Part shown: positions 40,688-50,632 of the stretch, in pieces
Layout: each line of letters starts with the position of its first letter
How positions within the stretch are numbered: the stretch's first letter is position 1
Origin: Curtobacterium luteum
Lineage (GTDB): Bacteria; Actinomycetota; Actinomycetes; Actinomycetales; Microbacteriaceae
Reading direction: 5' to 3'
NCBI RefSeq assembly: GCF_014646995.1
Contig: NZ_BMOI01000018.1
Location: 1 to 64,000, forward strand
Length of the DNA: 64,000 bases
Program-made: the position numbers and the translations under genes
Notes under the pieces: generated by a model
Databases searched by the model: none
What the model saw: the letters and a program-made list of their open reading frames with translations, nothing else
What the model was told of the DNA's origin: nothing

Positions 40688-40987
40688 ATGCCTGACATCA
40701 CGAGCGAGCAGGTCGCCCACCTGGCGAGCCTCGCGCGTATCGCACTCACGCCCGACGAGATCGAGAAGATGACGGGGGAGCTCTCGCACATCGTCGAGAG
40801 CGTCGCCCGCGTCACCGAGGTGGCGACGCCCGACGTCCCGGCGACGAGCCACCCCGTCCCGCTCGAGAACGTCACCCGCCCGGACGAGGTCGGCGCGACC
40901 CTCACCCAGGAGCAGGCGCTCTCCGGCGCACCCGACTCCGACGGCGAGCGGTTCCGCGTGACCGCGATCCTCGGCGAAGAGCAGTAA
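40688..40987 (+). CDS. gatC: Asp/Glu-tRNA amidotransferase subunit C
   Basis: A 99-residue GatC that wraps around GatA in the GatCAB complex, which converts Glu-tRNA(Gln) and Asp-tRNA(Asn) to the amides. Typical opening ITSEQVAHLASLARIAL and the conserved SHPVPLENVTRPDEV. RBS GGAGC. First gene of the gatCAB operon, 12 bp before gatA. Confidence 0.94.
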   Translation: MPDITSEQVAHLASLARIALTPDEIEKMTGELSHIVESVARVTEVATPDVPATSHPVPLENVTRPDEVGATLTQEQALSGAPDSDGERFRVTAILGEEQ

Positions 40988-40999
40988 GGGGCCACGACC

Positions 41000-42544
41000 G
41001 TGACCGACATCACCAAGCTGAGCGCCGCTGCGCTCGCCGACGCCCTCGTCGCCCGCGACGTCTCGAGCGTCGAGGCCACGCAGGCGCACCTCGACCGCAT
41101 CGCCGCCGTCGACGGCGACGTCCACGCGTTCCTGCACGTCAACGAGAACGCCCTCACCGTCGCGAAGTCCGTCGACGCTCGTCGTGCGGCCGGCGACGAC
41201 CTCGGAGCCCTCGCCGGCGTGCCCGTCGCCGTGAAGGACGTCCTCTGCACGCAGGACATGCCCACGACCTCCGGCTCGAAGATCCTCGAAGGCTGGCGGC
41301 CCCCGTACGACGCGACCCCGGTCGCCAAGCTGCGTGCTGCCGGCCTCGTCCCGATCGGCAAGACCAACATGGACGAGTTCGCCATGGGGTCGACCACGCA
41401 GTTCTCGGCCTACGGCCCGACGCACAACCCGTGGGACCTCGATCGGGTCCCCGGCGGCTCCGGCGGTGGTTCGGCCGCGGCCGTGGCGGCCTACGAGGCG
41501 CCCTTCGCGCTCGGGTCCGACACCGGCGGCTCGATCCGGCAGCCCGGTGCGTTCACCGGCACGGTCGGCGTGAAGCCCACGTACGGCGGTGTGAGCCGCT
41601 ACGGCGCGATCGCCCTGGCGTCCTCGCTCGACCAGATCGGTCCGGTGTCGCGCACGGTCCTCGACGCCGCGCTGCTGCACGACGTCATCGGCGGGCACGA
41701 CCCGCGTGACTCGACCTCGATCCCCGGTGCGTGGCCGTCCATGGCGGCCGCCGCGCGCGAGGGCCTGCAGGCGGACACGCTGCGCGGGCTCAAGGTCGGC
41801 GTCGTGAAGGAACTCGCCGGTGGCGAGGGCTTCCAGGCCGGCGTCGAGCAGCGCTTCCGCGAGACCGTCGCGCTCCTCGAGTCGGCCGGCGCCGAGATCG
41901 TCGAGATCGACGCACCGTCGTTCGCGTACGCCATCAGCGCGTACTACCTGATCCTCCCGGCCGAGGCCTCGTCGAACCTCGCGAAGTTCGACTCCGTGCG
42001 CTTCGGCCTCCGCGTCACGCCGGAGAACCGCGCGACGGTCGAGGACGTCATGGCTGCGACACGTGAGGTCGGCTTCGGCCCCGAGGTGAAGCGCCGCATC
42101 ATCCTCGGCACCTACGCCCTGAGCGCCGGGTACTACGACGCGTACTACGGGTCGGCGCAGAAGGTGCGCACGCTCGTCCAGCGCGACTTCACGGCAGCGT
42201 TCGAGCAGGTCGACGTCCTCGTCAGCCCGTCCGCCCCGACGACGGCGCTGCCCTTCGGGGACCGCATCGACGACCCCCTCGCGATGTACCTCAACGACCT
42301 CACCACGATCCCGGCGAACCTCGCGGGCGTCCCCGGCATGAGCATCCCGAACGGCCTCGCGCCCGAGGACGGCCTGCCCACCGGCGTCCAGCTCATGGCG
42401 CCGCAGCGCGAGGACGCCCGGCTGTACCGCTACGGCGCGGCCCTCGAGCGGCTCCTCGAACAGCAGTGGGGCGCCCCGCTCATCGACCGAATCCCCGACC
42501 TGGACGCCTCCCAGCAGTCGGCCGCGCAGGAAGGCGTGATCTGA
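41000..42544 (+). CDS. gatA: Asp/Glu-tRNA amidotransferase subunit A
   Basis: A 514-residue amidase-signature enzyme that releases ammonia from glutamine. The Ser-cisSer-Lys triad is visible as Lys79 (VAVKDVL), Ser154 (in [10 protein letters not shown]) and Ser178 (in DTGGSIRQP), the same numbering as well-studied GatA proteins. GTG start; the stop TGA shares one base with the gatB ATG. Confidence 0.96.
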   Translation: MTDITKLSAAALADALVARDVSSVEATQAHLDRIAAVDGDVHAFLHVNENALTVAKSVDARRAAGDDLGALAGVPVAVKDVLCTQDMPTTSGSKILEGWRPPYDATPVAKLRAAGLVPIGKTNMDEFAMGSTTQFSAYGPTHNPWDLDRVPGGSGGGSAAAVAAYEAPFALGSDTGGSIRQPGAFTGTVGVKPTYGGVSRYGAIALASSLDQIGPVSRTVLDAALLHDVIGGHDPRDSTSIPGAWPSMAAAAREGLQADTLRGLKVGVVKELAGGEGFQAGVEQRFRETVALLESAGAEIVEIDAPSFAYAISAYYLILPAEASSNLAKFDSVRFGLRVTPENRATVEDVMAATREVGFGPEVKRRIILGTYALSAGYYDAYYGSAQKVRTLVQRDFTAAFEQVDVLVSPSAPTTALPFGDRIDDPLAMYLNDLTTIPANLAGVPGMSIPNGLAPEDGLPTGVQLMAPQREDARLYRYGAALERLLEQQWGAPLIDRIPDLDASQQSAAQEGVI

Positions 42545-44049
42545 TGGCGCAGAAGGAAGCCCTGATGGACTTCGACGAGGCACTCGAACGCTACGAGCCG
42601 GTGCTCGGGTTCGAGGTGCACGTCGAGCTCGGCACGAAGACCAAGATGTTCTCCGACGCACCGAACTTCTTCGGCGGCGAGCCGAACACGAACGTGACGC
42701 CGGTCGACCTCGGGCTGCCGGGATCGCTGCCGGTCGTCAACGAGCAGGCCGTCCGGTACTCGATCAGCCTCGGGCTCGCGCTCGGCTGCTCGATCGCCGA
42801 GTCCTCCCGCTTCGCACGGAAGAACTACTTCTACCCGGACAACCCGAAGAACTACCAGATCTCGCAGTACGACGAGCCGATCGCGTACGAGGGCGAGGTC
42901 GAGGTCGAGCTCGCCGACGGCACGATCTTCCAGGTGCCGATCGAGCGCGCGCACATGGAAGAGGACGCCGGCAAGCTCACGCACGTCGGCGGTGCCACGG
43001 GCCGCATCCAGGGCGCCGAGTACTCGCTCGTCGACTACAACCGTGCCGGCGTCCCGCTCGTCGAGATCGTCACGAAGCCGATCTTCGGCGCCGAGCACCG
43101 CGCCCCCGAGCTCGGTGCGGCGTACGTGCAGGTCATCCGCGACCTCGTCCGGGCGCTCGGCGTCTCCGAGGCCCGCATGGAGCGCGGCAACCTCCGCTGC
43201 GACGCGAACATCTCCCTCCGCCCCCGGGGCCAGGAGAAGCTCGGCACCCGCACCGAGACCAAGAACGTCAACTCGTTCCGGTCGGTCGAGCGTGCGATCC
43301 GCTACGAGATCCAGCGGCAGGCGGCGATCCTCGCGGCCGGCGGCACCATCACGCAGGAGACCCGCCACTGGCACGAGGACACCGGGCGCACGTCGGCCGG
43401 CCGTCCGAAGTCGGACGCGGACGACTACCGCTACTTCCCGGAGCCCGACCTGCTCCCCGTGGTGCCCGACCCGGCCCTCGTCGAGGAACTCCGCGCCGCG
43501 CTGCCGGAGGCCCCGGTCGCCCGTCGTCGTCGTCTCAAGGGCGAGTGGGGCTTCGCCGACCTCGAGTTCCAGGACGTCGTCAACGGCGGGCTGCTCGACG
43601 AGGTCGAGGGCACGGTCGCCGCCGGCGCGGCTCCGCAGGCAGCGCGCAAGTGGTGGACGGGCGAGATCACCCGTGTTGCCAACGCGCAGGACGCCGCCGC
43701 CGGCGACCTCGTGTCGCCGCAGCACGTGGCCGAGCTCATCGCGCTCGTCGAGTCCGGCGACCTCACGGACCGACTGGCCCGCCAGGTGCTCGAGGGCGTC
43801 ATCGCCGGCGAGGGCTCGCCATCGCAGGTCGTCGAGTCCCGCGGGCTCAAGGTCGTCTCGGACGACTCGGCGCTCACCGCCGCGGTCGACGAGGCCCTCG
43901 CCGCCCAGCCCGACGTCCTCGCGAAGATCCAGGACGGCAAGGTCCAGGCCGCCGGCGCCATCATCGGTGCCGTCATGAAGGCCATGCAGGGCCAGGCCGA
44001 CGCGGCCCGCGTCCGCGAGCTCGTGCTCGAGCGCGCGCAGCAGGGCTGA
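42544..44049 (+). CDS. gatB: Asp/Glu-tRNA amidotransferase subunit B
   Basis: A 501-residue kinase-like subunit that activates the misacylated tRNA. Landmarks: [66 protein letters not shown], and a C-terminal helical YqeY-like tail ([19 protein letters not shown]). Coupled to gatA. Confidence 0.96.
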   Translation: MAQKEALMDFDEALERYEPVLGFEVHVELGTKTKMFSDAPNFFGGEPNTNVTPVDLGLPGSLPVVNEQAVRYSISLGLALGCSIAESSRFARKNYFYPDNPKNYQISQYDEPIAYEGEVEVELADGTIFQVPIERAHMEEDAGKLTHVGGATGRIQGAEYSLVDYNRAGVPLVEIVTKPIFGAEHRAPELGAAYVQVIRDLVRALGVSEARMERGNLRCDANISLRPRGQEKLGTRTETKNVNSFRSVERAIRYEIQRQAAILAAGGTITQETRHWHEDTGRTSAGRPKSDADDYRYFPEPDLLPVVPDPALVEELRAALPEAPVARRRRLKGEWGFADLEFQDVVNGGLLDEVEGTVAAGAAPQAARKWWTGEITRVANAQDAAAGDLVSPQHVAELIALVESGDLTDRLARQVLEGVIAGEGSPSQVVESRGLKVVSDDSALTAAVDEALAAQPDVLAKIQDGKVQAAGAIIGAVMKAMQGQADAARVRELVLERAQQG

Positions 44050-44068
44050 CGCACCGGCAGGACCACCC

Positions 44069-44108
44069 GACGGGAGGCACGTGGCGACCCCGCCACGTGC
44101 CTCCCGTC
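44069..44108 (+). terminator. Terminator after gatB (GGGAGGC family)
   Basis: A perfect 18-bp stem, GACGGGAGGCACGTGGCG with its complement, around the loop ACCC. No T-tract. Confidence 0.85.
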
Positions 44109-44149
44109 GTTCCTGGGGACGCGTCAGCGACCGGGTGACAGGATGAGTC

Positions 44150-45304
44150 GTGTCCGCAACGATCCGCGCCATCGGAACCGCCGTCCCGCGGACGAGCATC
44201 GGCCAGGGCGCCGTCCGCGACCTCTTCCTCGACCAGGCAGACGCCTCGCGGCTCGCTCGGCGGATCATCGGGGCGGCCTTCGACGGGTCGGCCGTCGACA
44301 CCCGGCACACCGTGCTCCCCGAGCTCGACCCGGCAGCGGGGCCCGGCGCCTTCCGTGACGACGCGGGTGCGCTCGTCTCGCCGTCGACCGGCACACGGAA
44401 CGACGCCTACCGGGTCCTCGCGCCGCCGTTGTTCGTGGCGTCCGCCCGCGACGCGCTGGAGCGCGCGGGGACGGCCCCGGACACGGTCACCCACGTCGTC
44501 ACGGTGTCGTGCACCGGCTTCACCCAGCCCGGCCCGGACCTCGACGTCGTGCACCAGCTCGGCCTGCGCCCCTCGGTCTTCCGGCAGCACATCGGGTTCA
44601 TGGGCTGCTGTGCGGCATTCCCGGCGCTCCGGATCGCGGCCGCGTTCGTCGACGCCGACCCGGACGCGGTCGTGCTCGTCGTCTGCGCCGAACTCTGCAC
44701 GCTCCACGTCCGCGCGTCGGACGACCCGGACCAGATCGTGTCGAACAGCGTCTTCGGCGACGGCGCCGCCGCTGCGGTCGTGACGTCCGGCGGACCGGGT
44801 CTCCGCCTCGACGCGTTCACGACGAGCGTCGTCGCGGAGGGCGTCGACGACATGGCCTGGAACATCGGCGACGAGGGCTTCGAGATGGTCCTCTCCACGG
44901 CCGTGCCGAAACTGATCGGCGAGCACGTCGGTCGGGCCGTGGCGCCGCTGCTCGGCGAGGGACGCCCCGCGGCCGTCCTCACCTGGGCGGTCCACCCCGG
45001 TGGGAGGGCGATCCTCGACCGGACCGAGGAGGCGCTCGGCCTGCCGCCGACGGCGCTCGCCGCGAGCCGGGCGGTCCTCCGCGACCACGGCAACATGTCG
45101 AGCGCGACCGTGTTCTTCGTGCTCGCCGAAGCCCTCCGGAGCGGACTCCGCGCCGGAGCACCGGTGATCGCGCTCGCGTTTGGCCCCGGGCTCACCGTCG
45201 AGGCCGCACGCTGCACCGTCGTCCAGCGGGAGCTCACAGGCTCAGACACAGACGCAGGCACCGGTACCGGCACCGGTCCCGACCCGGCCATGGGCCGGCC
45301 GTGA
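44150..45304 (+). CDS. Type III polyketide synthase
   Basis: A 384-residue chalcone/stilbene-synthase fold enzyme that condenses malonyl-CoA onto a starter to make alkylpyrones, resorcinols or similar. The triad is visible: Cys153 in GFMGCCAAFPALR, His282 in WAVHPGG and Asn315 in DHGNMSSATV. A second Cys follows the catalytic one. The C-terminus has a Thr/Gly/Asp-rich tail. Start GTG. The stop overlaps the methyltransferase GTG, so the two act together. Starter unit not predictable. Confidence 0.9.
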   Translation: MSATIRAIGTAVPRTSIGQGAVRDLFLDQADASRLARRIIGAAFDGSAVDTRHTVLPELDPAAGPGAFRDDAGALVSPSTGTRNDAYRVLAPPLFVASARDALERAGTAPDTVTHVVTVSCTGFTQPGPDLDVVHQLGLRPSVFRQHIGFMGCCAAFPALRIAAAFVDADPDAVVLVVCAELCTLHVRASDDPDQIVSNSVFGDGAAAAVVTSGGPGLRLDAFTTSVVAEGVDDMAWNIGDEGFEMVLSTAVPKLIGEHVGRAVAPLLGEGRPAAVLTWAVHPGGRAILDRTEEALGLPPTALAASRAVLRDHGNMSSATVFFVLAEALRSGLRAGAPVIALAFGPGLTVEAARCTVVQRELTGSDTDAGTGTGTGPDPAMGRP

Positions 45305-46020
45305 GGCGACGCGACCGAGCAGAGCCGCGCCTCCCGGTCGACCTGTCGGTCCGCGACCTCGACCTGCGCGAACTGATGGACGACCCCGACTGCGACCCCC
45401 GTGCACTCGACCGGACGTTCCGGCGGTTCGCGGTGGTGAACGCCCTCGTCAGCGGGTGGAGGACGGTCTGGCGGACCCACGTGATGCCGGCACTGCCCGT
45501 GGACGGCCGTGCGCGGGTGCTCGACCTCGGCTGCGGTGGTGGCGACCTCGCCCGAGCGCTGGTCCGCTGGGCCGCGAGCGACGGCTTCGAGGTCGAGGTC
45601 GTCGGCGTCGACCCGGACCCGCGCGCGATCGCCGCGGCGAACCGGTCGCGGACGCGGGGCGTGGTGTTCCACGAGCAGTCGAGCGACGACCTCGTCGCGG
45701 CGGGCGAGCGCTTCGACGTCGTGGTGTCGAACCACGTCCTGCACCACCTGGACGACGCCGCACGCTCGACCTTCCTCGCCGACTCGGCCCGGCTCGCGGC
45801 CTCGCGCGTGGTGCACTCCGACATCCGGCGTTCCCGGAACGCCTACCGGTCCTACGCGCTGGCGTCGCCACTCGTCGCCGCCGGCACGTTCGTCCGCGTC
45901 GACGGGCTTCGGTCGATCCGCCGCAGCTTCACCGTCGACGAACTCCGCCGAGCACTGCCGGCCGGATGGGTCGCGGAGGCGGCGGTCCCGCACCGCGTCC
46001 TCGCGGTGCGGGACCGCTGA
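45301..46020 (+). CDS. Class I SAM-dependent methyltransferase, partner of the type III PKS
   Basis: A 239-residue methyltransferase. SAM-binding motif I is VLDLGCGGGDLARAL, followed by the acidic VGVDPDPRAI and VVSNHVLHHLDD. The N-terminus (RFAVVNALVSGWRTVW) resembles methyltransferases found with type III synthases in actinobacteria; the likely target is a hydroxyl of the polyketide product. The GTG overlaps the PKS stop. No oxidase or reductase gene follows, so the pathway here has two enzymes. Confidence 0.85.
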   Translation: MRRRDRAEPRLPVDLSVRDLDLRELMDDPDCDPRALDRTFRRFAVVNALVSGWRTVWRTHVMPALPVDGRARVLDLGCGGGDLARALVRWAASDGFEVEVVGVDPDPRAIAAANRSRTRGVVFHEQSSDDLVAAGERFDVVVSNHVLHHLDDAARSTFLADSARLAASRVVHSDIRRSRNAYRSYALASPLVAAGTFVRVDGLRSIRRSFTVDELRRALPAGWVAEAAVPHRVLAVRDR

Positions 46021-46170
46021 TCCGCGCGGGCGGCGCGCCGGCCGCGCGCGGCGCGCTGGCCGCGCGCGGCGGGCCGAGTCTCGGGGTGGGCGACGGATCT
46101 CGTGCCGACGGACGCGCGATCCGTCGCGTACCGCGAGTCTCGGGCACGCCCGCCGCACCCGCGAGCAGAC

Positions 46171-46212
46171 GGACGGGAGGCCCGTGGCGGTGCCGCCACG
46201 GGCCTCCCGTCC
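46171..46212. terminator. Hairpin between convergent operons (GGGAGGC family)
   Basis: Perfect 20-bp arms, GGACGGGAGGCCCGTGGCGG and its complement, separated by TG (the top pairs must open to form a loop). It lies between the methyltransferase and kinase stops and can serve both. The gap before it (46021-46170) holds GCCGCGCGCGGCG-type short repeats and no gene. Confidence 0.8.
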
Positions 46213-46226
46213 GGTGGGTGGTGTCG

Positions 46227-47288
46227 TCAGACGATCGGCGCGGCCGTCGATGCGAACTCGCGTCCGAGGACCGCTGCGCGGTAGCGGTCCAGCGCGTCCG
46301 GACCGGCCCCGACCGACTCGAGCGCAGCGAGGCCCGCCCCGAGCACCGGCGGAGCCGTGACCCACGTCGGGACCGCACCCGGCACACGCTCGGCGAACCC
46401 GGCGACGACCGGCTCCACGAGCAGCGGGTGCCGAGCCGCGAGGACCCCGCCGCCGAGCACGATCGGCACCTCGGACCCCGCGCCGCCGAGCCCGAGCCGC
46501 TCGAGGGCCACCGAGGCCATGAGGACGATCTCCTCGGCCTGCCGCTCGACGACCGACCGCGCGACCGCGTCCCCGGCCCCGGCGACCTCGAACAGCAGCG
46601 GGCAGAGCCGACCCACCGCCCCCGGGTCGATGCGGCCGAAGTGGAGGCCCTCGGTGACCTCGCGGACGCTCCGCATCCCGAGCGACCGGGGGACCGCGTC
46701 CATCAGCGCCGTCGCCGGGCCCCGGCCGTCCTCGGCGCGTGCGGCGTGCCAGAGTGCCCGGTTCCCGAGGTAGGCGCCGCCGCCCCAGTCGCCGGAGACG
46801 TCCCCGATCGCCGGGTAACGGACGGTCGCCCCGTCGGCCCGGACGGCGAGGGCGTTGATGCCCGTGCCGCAGACGAGCGCGGCGGCGTCGGGGGAGAGGG
46901 TCCCCGCCCGGAGGAGCGCGAACAGGTCGTTGTCGAGGACGTCGGGGGCGCCGCCGTCCTCCGACCAGTGCGCGAGCGCCGCCTCGGCAGCGATGAGTTC
47001 GTCGTGCAGGTCGAGCCCTGCGAGGTAGACGTGGGTCGTCCGGACCTCGCGGGTGCCGATCTCGTCGAGCACCCGGGCGCGGACCTCGTCGAGCACCGGA
47101 CCGACCTCGGCCCATCCCCGGGTCTGCGGGTTCGTCCCGGGGCCGCGGGCGTGGGCGACGAGGCTGCCGTCGAGTGCGATCGCGACGACGTCGGTCTTGC
47201 TCCCGCCGCCGTCGACCGCGAGGACGACGTCGTCGGACTCGAGGTCGAGGACCCTCGGGACGCGGACCACGTCGTCCGCGGTGGTCAC
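46227..47288 (-). CDS. BadF/BadG-type sugar kinase (N-acetylglucosamine kinase-like)
   Basis: A 353-residue ASKHA-fold kinase: phosphate-1 loop VLAVDGGGSKTDVVAI (residues 21-36), ALVCGTGINAL as phosphate-2, WGGGAYLG, and IVLGGGVLA near the C-terminus as the adenosine motif. Members phosphorylate GlcNAc or glucosamine. Its place after the GH4 glycosidase suggests it phosphorylates an imported sugar; if it acts on the disaccharide it would supply GH4 with its substrate. The GTG start overlaps the GH4 stop by 4 bp. Confidence 0.83.
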   Translation of the reverse strand: MTTADDVVRVPRVLDLESDDVVLAVDGGGSKTDVVAIALDGSLVAHARGPGTNPQTRGWAEVGPVLDEVRARVLDEIGTREVRTTHVYLAGLDLHDELIAAEAALAHWSEDGGAPDVLDNDLFALLRAGTLSPDAAALVCGTGINALAVRADGATVRYPAIGDVSGDWGGGAYLGNRALWHAARAEDGRGPATALMDAVPRSLGMRSVREVTEGLHFGRIDPGAVGRLCPLLFEVAGAGDAVARSVVERQAEEIVLMASVALERLGLGGAGSEVPIVLGGGVLAARHPLLVEPVVAGFAERVPGAVPTWVTAPPVLGAGLAALESVGAGPDALDRYRAAVLGREFASTAAPIV

Positions 47289-48649
47289 CGGGCCCCCGCG
47301 AGGGTGCTCGCCGACGCACCGTCGGCCGCAGCGCCGCCGCGCGCCCAGGGGATGAGGTCGGCGTTTGCGGCGAGGAGCAGGTCGGTGAGCCGCTCCGCCT
47401 TGTCGACCTGCCCGACCAGCGGGTGCGCCCACATCGCGCGGAGGACCCGGTCGCGTCCGCCGTGCACCGCGGCCTCGAGGGCGAGGCGTTCGTAGCCGGC
47501 GACGTGCGACACGAGCCCGGCCATGTCCGGCGCGAGGGGCTCGACCGGCAGCGGGGTGATCGTCGACCGGGTGACGCGTGCGGGGACCTCGATGACGTGG
47601 TCGTCGGGGAGGAACGGGAACGTGCCGTCGTTCCGCACGTTGAGGACCTGCACGTCGCCGCGGTCACCGAGGATCGAGGAGAGCACGTCGATCGCGGCCT
47701 CGGAGTAGTACGCCCCGCCGCGCTGCTCGAGTTCGGCGGGCTTCGTGACGACCGACGGGTCCGCGTACTTCGTGAGCAGGGCACGCTCGGTGTCCATCAC
47801 GGCCTCGGCGCGGGTGCGTTCGTGCAGCTGTTCCTCGAGCACGACGTCGTGGGCGTAGAAGTAGCGGAGGTAGTACGAGGGCACCGCGTGCTGCAACCGG
47901 ATGAGGTCGGCGGGCATGTGGACGCTCTCGGCCATCCGCTCGAGGGCTCCAGTGCCGAGGGCTCCGGTGCCGAGGGCTCCGCCGTCGGCGCCGAGGAGCT
48001 CGGACAGCACGTCGCGCTCGCTCCCGTCAGCGGAGCGCACGTGCACGCCGCGCTCCCACGTCAGGTGGTTCAGCCCGACGTGGTCGAGCCGGACCGCCTC
48101 CGGGGCGACGTCGAACTCACGGGCGAACCGGCGCTGGAAGCCGATCGCGACGTTGCAGAGCCCGACCGCGCGGTGCCCGGCCTCGAGGAGCGCACGGGTG
48201 ACGATCCCCACCGGGTTCGTGAAGTCGACGATCCAGGCGTCGGGCTTCGCGTGCTCCCGGACGAGCTCGGCGTACTCGAGGACGACCGGGACCGTCCGGA
48301 GCGCCTTGGCGAAGCCGCCGGGGCCCGTGGTCTCCTGCCCGATGCAGCACGCCTCGTGCGGCCAGGTCTCGTCCTGCTGTCTGGCCGCCTGCCCGCCGAT
48401 CCGGAGCTGGAACATCACGGCGTCGGTGTCCGACACCCCGGCGACCACGTCGTCCGTGACGTGCACCGTCCCCGGGTGCCCGGCGTGCGCGAACATCCGC
48501 TGTGCCACGCCGCCGACCAACCGACGGCGTTCCGGGTCCGGGTCGACGAGCCAGAGCTCGTCGATCGGCAGTTGGTCGCGAAGCCGGGCGAAGCCGTCCA
48601 CGAGTTCGGGGGTGTAGGTGGATCCGCCACCGATGACTGCGAGTTTCAC
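47285..48649 (-). CDS. Family 4 glycosidase, 6-phospho-beta-glucosidase type
   Basis: A 454-residue NAD+ and metal-dependent GH4 enzyme. The Rossmann motif is VIGGGSTYTPELVDG, the phospho-sugar and metal region includes DFTNPVGIVT, LCNVAIGFQRR (Cys metal ligand) and VGLNHLTW (His ligand). GH4 enzymes normally cleave 6-phospho sugars made by a PTS; here the partner is an ABC importer and a kinase. A microrepeat (GALGTGALGTGALE) is coded by three imperfect 15-bp units near 47946-47990. Seven bp separate it from the upstream permease. Confidence 0.9.
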   Translation of the reverse strand: MKLAVIGGGSTYTPELVDGFARLRDQLPIDELWLVDPDPERRRLVGGVAQRMFAHAGHPGTVHVTDDVVAGVSDTDAVMFQLRIGGQAARQQDETWPHEACCIGQETTGPGGFAKALRTVPVVLEYAELVREHAKPDAWIVDFTNPVGIVTRALLEAGHRAVGLCNVAIGFQRRFAREFDVAPEAVRLDHVGLNHLTWERGVHVRSADGSERDVLSELLGADGGALGTGALGTGALERMAESVHMPADLIRLQHAVPSYYLRYFYAHDVVLEEQLHERTRAEAVMDTERALLTKYADPSVVTKPAELEQRGGAYYSEAAIDVLSSILGDRGDVQVLNVRNDGTFPFLPDDHVIEVPARVTRSTITPLPVEPLAPDMAGLVSHVAGYERLALEAAVHGGRDRVLRAMWAHPLVGQVDKAERLTDLLLAANADLIPWARGGAAADGASASTLAGAR

Positions 48650-48656
48650 TGTGGTG

Positions 48657-49577
48657 CTATCCCTTCACGCCGGTGAGCGCGATGCCCTCGACGAATGCCT
48701 TCTGTGCGAAGAAGAAGATGACGACGACCGGGACCATGACGACGACGGTCATCGCCATCGTCATCGACCAGTCGGTGCCGTGCTGGCCGCGGAAGGTCGC
48801 GAGGCCGTACGCCACCGGCCACGCCGCCTGGTTCTCGGACGCGTAGAGCAGTGGTCCGTAGTAGTCGTTCCAGGAGTGGAAGAACATGAAGATCGCCGCG
48901 GATGCGATGCCCGGACGGGCCATCGGCACCACGACCCGCGCGAGCACGCCCCACTCGCTGCAGCCGTCCATCCGTGCCGCGTCCCCGTACTCCTTCGGGA
49001 TCGTGAGGAAGAACTGGCGCAGCAGGAAGATGCTGAACGCGTCGCCGAGCAGGTTCGGCAGGATCAGGGGCCACAGCGTGCCGGTGAGGTGCAGCTCGGA
49101 CCACATGACGTACACCGGCACCGCAGTGACCTGCGGGGGCAGGAGCATCGCCACGATGATGACCGTGAAGATCGCGTTCGCGCCCCGGAACCGGATCTGG
49201 GCGAGGGCGTACGCCGCCGGGACGGAGCTGACGAGCATGAACGCCGTCGCGAGCACCGCGTACAGCGCGGAGTTGCCGAACCACTGCGCGAGCGGCAGCT
49301 CCGTGAACACCCGGCCGTAGTTCGCGACGTCGAACGGCTTCGGGATGATCGACGCCGTCAGCGCCTGGTTGCTGGACATGAGCGACGTCAGCACCACGAA
49401 CACGATGGGCGCGATCGTCACCACGCCGAGCGCGACGAGGGCCGCGTGCTCGGCGATCCAGACGAGCAGGCTCCGGCGCGGACCGCGACCGGTGCCGGCC
49501 ACACTCCCGCCGGGGCCGGGGCCGGGGCCGGGGCCACGGCGAGTGCGGGCGAGCGGGGACTGGGACACGGCGGTCAT
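48657..49577 (-). CDS. Carbohydrate ABC transporter permease (MalG type)
   Basis: A 306-residue permease with six membrane segments and the EAA loop EYGDAARMDGCSEWGVLARV. A Gly/Pro repeat (GPGPGPGPG) lies in the N-terminal cytoplasmic tail. The start overlaps the upstream permease stop (TGATG). There is no ATPase gene in this operon, so it must borrow a shared MsiK-type ATPase encoded elsewhere, as is common in actinobacteria. Confidence 0.9.
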   Translation of the reverse strand: MTAVSQSPLARTRRGPGPGPGPGGSVAGTGRGPRRSLLVWIAEHAALVALGVVTIAPIVFVVLTSLMSSNQALTASIIPKPFDVANYGRVFTELPLAQWFGNSALYAVLATAFMLVSSVPAAYALAQIRFRGANAIFTVIIVAMLLPPQVTAVPVYVMWSELHLTGTLWPLILPNLLGDAFSIFLLRQFFLTIPKEYGDAARMDGCSEWGVLARVVVPMARPGIASAAIFMFFHSWNDYYGPLLYASENQAAWPVAYGLATFRGQHGTDWSMTMAMTVVVMVPVVVIFFFAQKAFVEGIALTGVKG

Positions 49578-50632
49578 CAGGACTCCTCCGGCCGGAACAC
49601 GCTGATCCGGCGCATCGTGAACACGAGGACGATCGCGGTGATCACGAACAGGACGACCGCCATCGCCGAGGCGTAGCCGAACTGGAAGTTCGCGAACCCG
49701 TGCTGGTAGAGCAGCTCGGTGTAGGTGAGCAGCGACGTGCCCGGGTACCCGAGCTGCGCGGCCGTCCCTCCGCCGATCGTCGCCTTCCCGGACGCGACCC
49801 CGGAGGCGACGGCCGCCTCCGTGAAGTACTGCAGCGCCGCGATCACCCCGGTCACGACCGCGAACCCGATCACCGGCGCGATCGTCGGCAGGGTGATGTG
49901 CCGGACCTGCTGCGGGCCGTTCGCGCCGTCGAGGGACGCGGCTTCGTACAGGTCGCGCGGGACGTCGAGGAGGGCTGCCAGGAAGATGATCATGATGTCG
50001 CCCATCACCCAGACGCCCATGATCACGAGCGACGGCTTCGACCACGCCGGGTCGTTGAACCACAGCGGGCCGTCGATGCCGAAGAACCGCAGGATCTGGT
50101 TCACCGGACCGGTTCCGGGGTTGAAGAGGAACACGAACGCGACGACACTCGCGACCGGTGGCACGAGGGCAGGCAGGTAGAACAGCGTCCGCCAGAACCC
50201 GGTGGCGGTCTTCGCCCGGCTGAGCAACCCTGCGACGAGCAGCGCGCACACGATGCGCACCGGCACCAGGATCACCACGAACCAGATCGTGTTGACCACC
50301 GCGGCACCGATCTGCGGGTCCTGCGTGAACAGGAAGCGGTAGTTCAGGAGCCCGACGAACTGCGGTTCCTGCAGCTGGTTGTACCGCGTGAACGAGTAGA
50401 CGATCGATGCGACGAGCGGGTAGGCGAAGAAGATCACCAGGCCCGCCAAGGCCGGCGCAAGCATCGTCAGGGCGACGAGCCGACGTCGGGACTCGGCGGA
50501 GCGGCGCCGACGCGGTGGGCGCGCGGAGCCGGCCGCGGGGGTGGGAGCCGACCCCTTCGGGGAGGCGGGCCGGGAGGCGCGGGTGGGCCGCGCCTCCAGG
50601 CTGTCGGTTCCGGGGCTGGTGACGTCCGTCAT
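49577..50632 (-). CDS. Carbohydrate ABC transporter permease (MalF type)
   Basis: A 351-residue permease with six membrane segments after a basic, Pro-rich N-terminal tail of about 50 residues. The EAA loop is DLYEAASLDGANGPQQVRHI. Start and stop both overlap neighbours by one base (TGATG), showing tight coupling with the binding protein and the second permease. Confidence 0.9.
   Translation of the reverse strand: MTDVTSPGTDSLEARPTRASRPASPKGSAPTPAAGSARPPRRRRSAESRRRLVALTMLAPALAGLVIFFAYPLVASIVYSFTRYNQLQEPQFVGLLNYRFLFTQDPQIGAAVVNTIWFVVILVPVRIVCALLVAGLLSRAKTATGFWRTLFYLPALVPPVASVVAFVFLFNPGTGPVNQILRFFGIDGPLWFNDPAWSKPSLVIMGVWVMGDIMIIFLAALLDVPRDLYEAASLDGANGPQQVRHITLPTIAPVIGFAVVTGVIAALQYFTEAAVASGVASGKATIGGGTAAQLGYPGTSLLTYTELLYQHGFANFQFGYASAMAVVLFVITAIVLVFTMRRISVFRPEES

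Noticed and set aside
37742..42661. A very long open frame (over 1600 codons) on the minus strand, and similar ones at 603-4343 and 13398-16706
   Set aside because: They lie antisense to well-supported genes, have Arg/Ala/Pro/Gly-rich nonsense composition and no family motifs. Long shadow frames are expected at this GC content.
46021..46170. Small genes in the GCCGCGCGCGGCG-rich gap after the methyltransferase
   Set aside because: No start with RBS or TANNNT, and composition is simple repeats.
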